Part shown: one piece after another, positions 4,372 to 6,473 of the stretch | Position numbering within the stretch: the first letter of the stretch is position 1 | Layout: each line of letters begins with the position of its first letter | NCBI GenBank assembly: GCA_938074515.1 | Contig: CALJFV010000193.1 | Coordinates: 1 to 6,473, forward strand | DNA from: an uncultured Flavobacteriaceae bacterium | GTDB lineage: Bacteria; Bacteroidota; Bacteroidia; Flavobacteriales; Flavobacteriaceae | Direction of reading: 5' to 3' | DNA length: 6,473 nucleotides | Program-made: the position numbers and the translations under genes | Notes under the pieces: model-generated | What the model saw: the letters and a program-made list of their open reading frames with translations, nothing else | What the model was told of the DNA's origin: nothing | Database searches by the model: none

Positions 4372-6473
4372 ATGATAAGAGAAGCCATTAGTATACAAGG
4401 GGCAAAACTCCACAATTTAAAAAACATAAATGTGGACATTCCCCGGCATAAACTCGTGGTTATTACTGGACTTTCCGGCAGTGGAAAATCCAGCTTGGCC
4501 TTTGATACCCTTTATGCAGAAGGTCAAAGACGTTATGTAGAGAGTTTGTCGTCCTACGCGCGACAATTTTTAGGACGACTTGACAAACCAAAGGTCGATG
4601 CCATAAAAGGAATCGCTCCTGCCATTGCCATTGAGCAAAAAGTTAACGCAACCAATCCACGCTCTACAGTGGGCACTGCAACAGAAATTTACGATTATTT
4701 GAAATTACTTTTTGCGCGTATTGGCCGGACCTATTCCCCTATTTCTGGATTAGAGGTCAAAAGGGATCAAGTCAGTGATGTTGTCGATTTAGTTAAATCT
4801 ATGCCCCCAGGCAGTAAATTATTATTGTTATCACCCATTCATTTAGAGGCGAAAAGATCGCTAAAAGATAAACTCGGAGTATTGGCCCAACAGGGTTTTT
4901 CGCGGGTTCTTTATCACAATGAACCCATAAAAATAAGTGAGGTCAACGCTGAAAATACCGACGAACTATATCTTATCGTTGACCGAGTAGTCACTACTGA
5001 TGATGAAGACTTTTATAACCGACTTGCCGATGCTGTTCAGATCGCTTTTTATGAAGGCAAAGGGAGTTTGGTCCTCCAGCAGATGGGGCAAGATCATAGG
5101 CATCTCTTTAGCAATCGCTTTGAGCGCGATGGCATGAGCTTTGTGGAACCAAACATTCACTTATTCAGTTTCAACAATCCCTTTGGGGCCTGCCCCAAAT
5201 GCGAGGGTTATGGGGATATTATTGGTATTGATCCCGAGCTGGTTATCCCAAATTCAGGACTTAGCGTTTATGACAATGCTATTTTCCCATGGAGAGGCGA
5301 AAGTATGAGCTATTATAGAAATCAATTGGTCAATCGGGCCTACGAATTTGATTTTCCTATCCATAAACCCATACATGAGCTTTCATCACAACAATACGAC
5401 CTATTGTGGACGGGCAACAAATATTTTGTGGGCCTCAATGACTTCTTTGGAGAACTCGAGGCTAAAAATTATAAAATTCAAAATAGGGTCATGCTCTCGC
5501 GCTACCGAGGAAAAACAATTTGTCCAGAATGCAAAGGAATGCGTCTGCGCCATGAAGCGAGTTATGTGAAAATTGACGGATATAATTTACAAGATTTGAT
5601 GAACCTTCCTATCGAGGAACTTTCTCCCATCATTGAACAACTCGAACTCACAGAATATCAGCAGCAGGTGAGCAAACGACTGCTCACAGAAATTAAAAAC
5701 AGACTAAACTTTTTGCAAGATGTGGGTTTAGGCTATTTAACCTTAAATCGAAAAAGCAATACCCTCTCCGGTGGAGAATCTCAAAGAATTAATCTGGCTA
5801 CTTCTTTGGCGAGTTCTCTTGTCGGTTCAATGTACATTTTGGACGAACCAAGTATCGGTCTTCATCCAAAAGATACGGAGCGCCTGATCGGAGTCCTTCA
5901 AAAATTAAGAGATCTGGGCAATACAGTAATTGTGGTCGAGCACGATGAGGACATCATGAGGGCTGCAGACCACATTATCGACATCGGCCCTGAAGCCGGA
6001 CGTTTCGGCGGTTCTGTAATGGCTGAAGGCCCCTTAAAAGAGCTCTTAAAAAAACCCTGTCTAACCGCAGACTACCTCAGTGGGCGATTGATGATCGAAA
6101 TCCCGAAAAATCGTCGAATAACACAAAAGAAAATTTTACTTGAAGGGGCGCGTCAGCACAACTTAAAAAATGTAACCGCGCATATCCCTTTAGGACAAAT
6201 GACAGCAGTGACGGGGGTTTCAGGAAGCGGAAAAACCACTCTCGTGAAACGCATACTTTATCCAGCGCTTCAAAGACACCTCACGGGATATGGAGATAAG
6301 CCTGGCGCCTTTGACAAACTCAGTGGTGACTTATCCGCTGTACACCATATTGAATTTGTCGATCAAAATCCAATCGGAAGATCAAGTCGCTCAAATCCTG
6401 TGACTTACATTAAGGCCTATGACGACATAAGAAAGTTGTTTGCCGATCAAAAATTAAGCACCCTCAGAGGATA
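4372..6473 (+). CDS. uvrA: Excinuclease ABC subunit A, UvrA (partial, 3' end missing)
   Basis: The damage-recognition ATPase of nucleotide-excision repair; a UvrA dimer finds bulky lesions and loads UvrB. The 700 visible codons are about three quarters of the usual roughly 940. ATP-binding half I has Walker [10 protein letters not shown] (33-41, K39), the UvrB-/DNA-side segment [15 protein letters not shown] (55-69), a zinc module formed by CPKC (C274, C277) and CPEC (C384, C387), ABC signature [12 protein letters not shown] (465-476), and Walker [13 protein letters not shown] (488-499). Half II begins near 587 ([15 protein letters not shown]) with Walker [10 protein letters not shown] (615-623, K621); [14 protein letters not shown] follows. 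The frame is then cut, so the second zinc module, second signature and Walker B are not visible. No motif is damaged in the part seen. The ATG gives the standard [19 protein letters not shown] start; no Shine-Dalgarno is present. It is divergent from the sigma factor. Confidence 0.97.
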   Translation, partial: MIREAISIQGAKLHNLKNINVDIPRHKLVVITGLSGSGKSSLAFDTLYAEGQRRYVESLSSYARQFLGRLDKPKVDAIKGIAPAIAIEQKVNATNPRSTVGTATEIYDYLKLLFARIGRTYSPISGLEVKRDQVSDVVDLVKSMPPGSKLLLLSPIHLEAKRSLKDKLGVLAQQGFSRVLYHNEPIKISEVNAENTDELYLIVDRVVTTDDEDFYNRLADAVQIAFYEGKGSLVLQQMGQDHRHLFSNRFERDGMSFVEPNIHLFSFNNPFGACPKCEGYGDIIGIDPELVIPNSGLSVYDNAIFPWRGESMSYYRNQLVNRAYEFDFPIHKPIHELSSQQYDLLWTGNKYFVGLNDFFGELEAKNYKIQNRVMLSRYRGKTICPECKGMRLRHEASYVKIDGYNLQDLMNLPIEELSPIIEQLELTEYQQQVSKRLLTEIKNRLNFLQDVGLGYLTLNRKSNTLSGGESQRINLATSLASSLVGSMYILDEPSIGLHPKDTERLIGVLQKLRDLGNTVIVVEHDEDIMRAADHIIDIGPEAGRFGGSVMAEGPLKELLKKPCLTADYLSGRLMIEIPKNRRITQKKILLEGARQHNLKNVTAHIPLGQMTAVTGVSGSGKTTLVKRILYPALQRHLTGYGDKPGAFDKLSGDLSAVHHIEFVDQNPIGRSSRSNPVTYIKAYDDIRKLFADQKLSTLRG

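Noticed and set aside
4966..5569. Short open frames inside uvrA (4966-5160 minus, 5348-5569 plus)
   Set aside because: Both are shadows of the continuous uvrA frame, which shows zinc-module and ABC motifs across this stretch.
1..6473. Insertion sequence, prophage, CRISPR array, toxin-antitoxin pair or structural RNA gene
   Set aside because: I saw no transposase or integrase, no spaced direct repeats, no terminal inverted repeats, and no tRNA- or rRNA-like stretch; the genes are ordinary chromosomal ones with similar composition.

Overview
The window looks like a chromosomal segment of a flavobacterium-type member of the Bacteroidota. Three observations suggest this. DNA is AT-rich and start codons generally lack Shine-Dalgarno sequences. 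A good -33/-7 promoter of the Bacteroidota type (TTTG, then TAnnTTTG) precedes the 484-codon gene. The protein families (a PhnP-like metallohydrolase opening with a GTGTSQGIPVIG segment, a 484-residue protein of unknown function, and an endonuclease III without cysteines) resemble flavobacterial ones as I remember them; no search was run.

Layout. (1) 1-525, minus: a metallo-beta-lactamase-fold hydrolase, cut by the left edge. (2) 526-604: a divergent promoter region. (3) 605-2059, plus: a 484-aa protein of unknown function. (4) 2108-2560, minus: a Bcp/PrxQ peroxiredoxin, convergent with gene 3. (5) 2561-2624: a 64-bp divergent spacer with an inverted repeat. (6) 2625-3266, plus: endonuclease III (nth) without a single cysteine, so without the usual iron-sulfur cluster. 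(7) 3302-3321: a GC-rich hairpin terminator between convergent units. (8) 3328-3480, minus: a 50-codon gene ending 6 nt before that hairpin. (9) 3533-4117, minus: an ECF-type sigma factor, probably in one transcription unit with the 50-codon gene. (10) 4118-4371: a 254-bp divergent spacer with several perfect palindromes and candidate promoters. (11) 4372-6473, plus: uvrA, cut by the right edge after 700 codons.

The window carries three genome-maintenance or stress functions: Bcp removes peroxides, Nth starts base-excision repair of oxidised pyrimidines, and UvrA recognises bulky lesions for nucleotide-excision repair. They sit around a sigma factor with no adjacent anti-sigma gene. The genes are mostly single or paired units with alternating orientation, so co-regulation is only a possibility. 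I see no mobile element, CRISPR array, tRNA or rRNA, and no clear new multi-gene system. The least explained items are the 484-aa protein, the sigma-factor/50-aa pair, and the palindromes between the sigma factor and uvrA.
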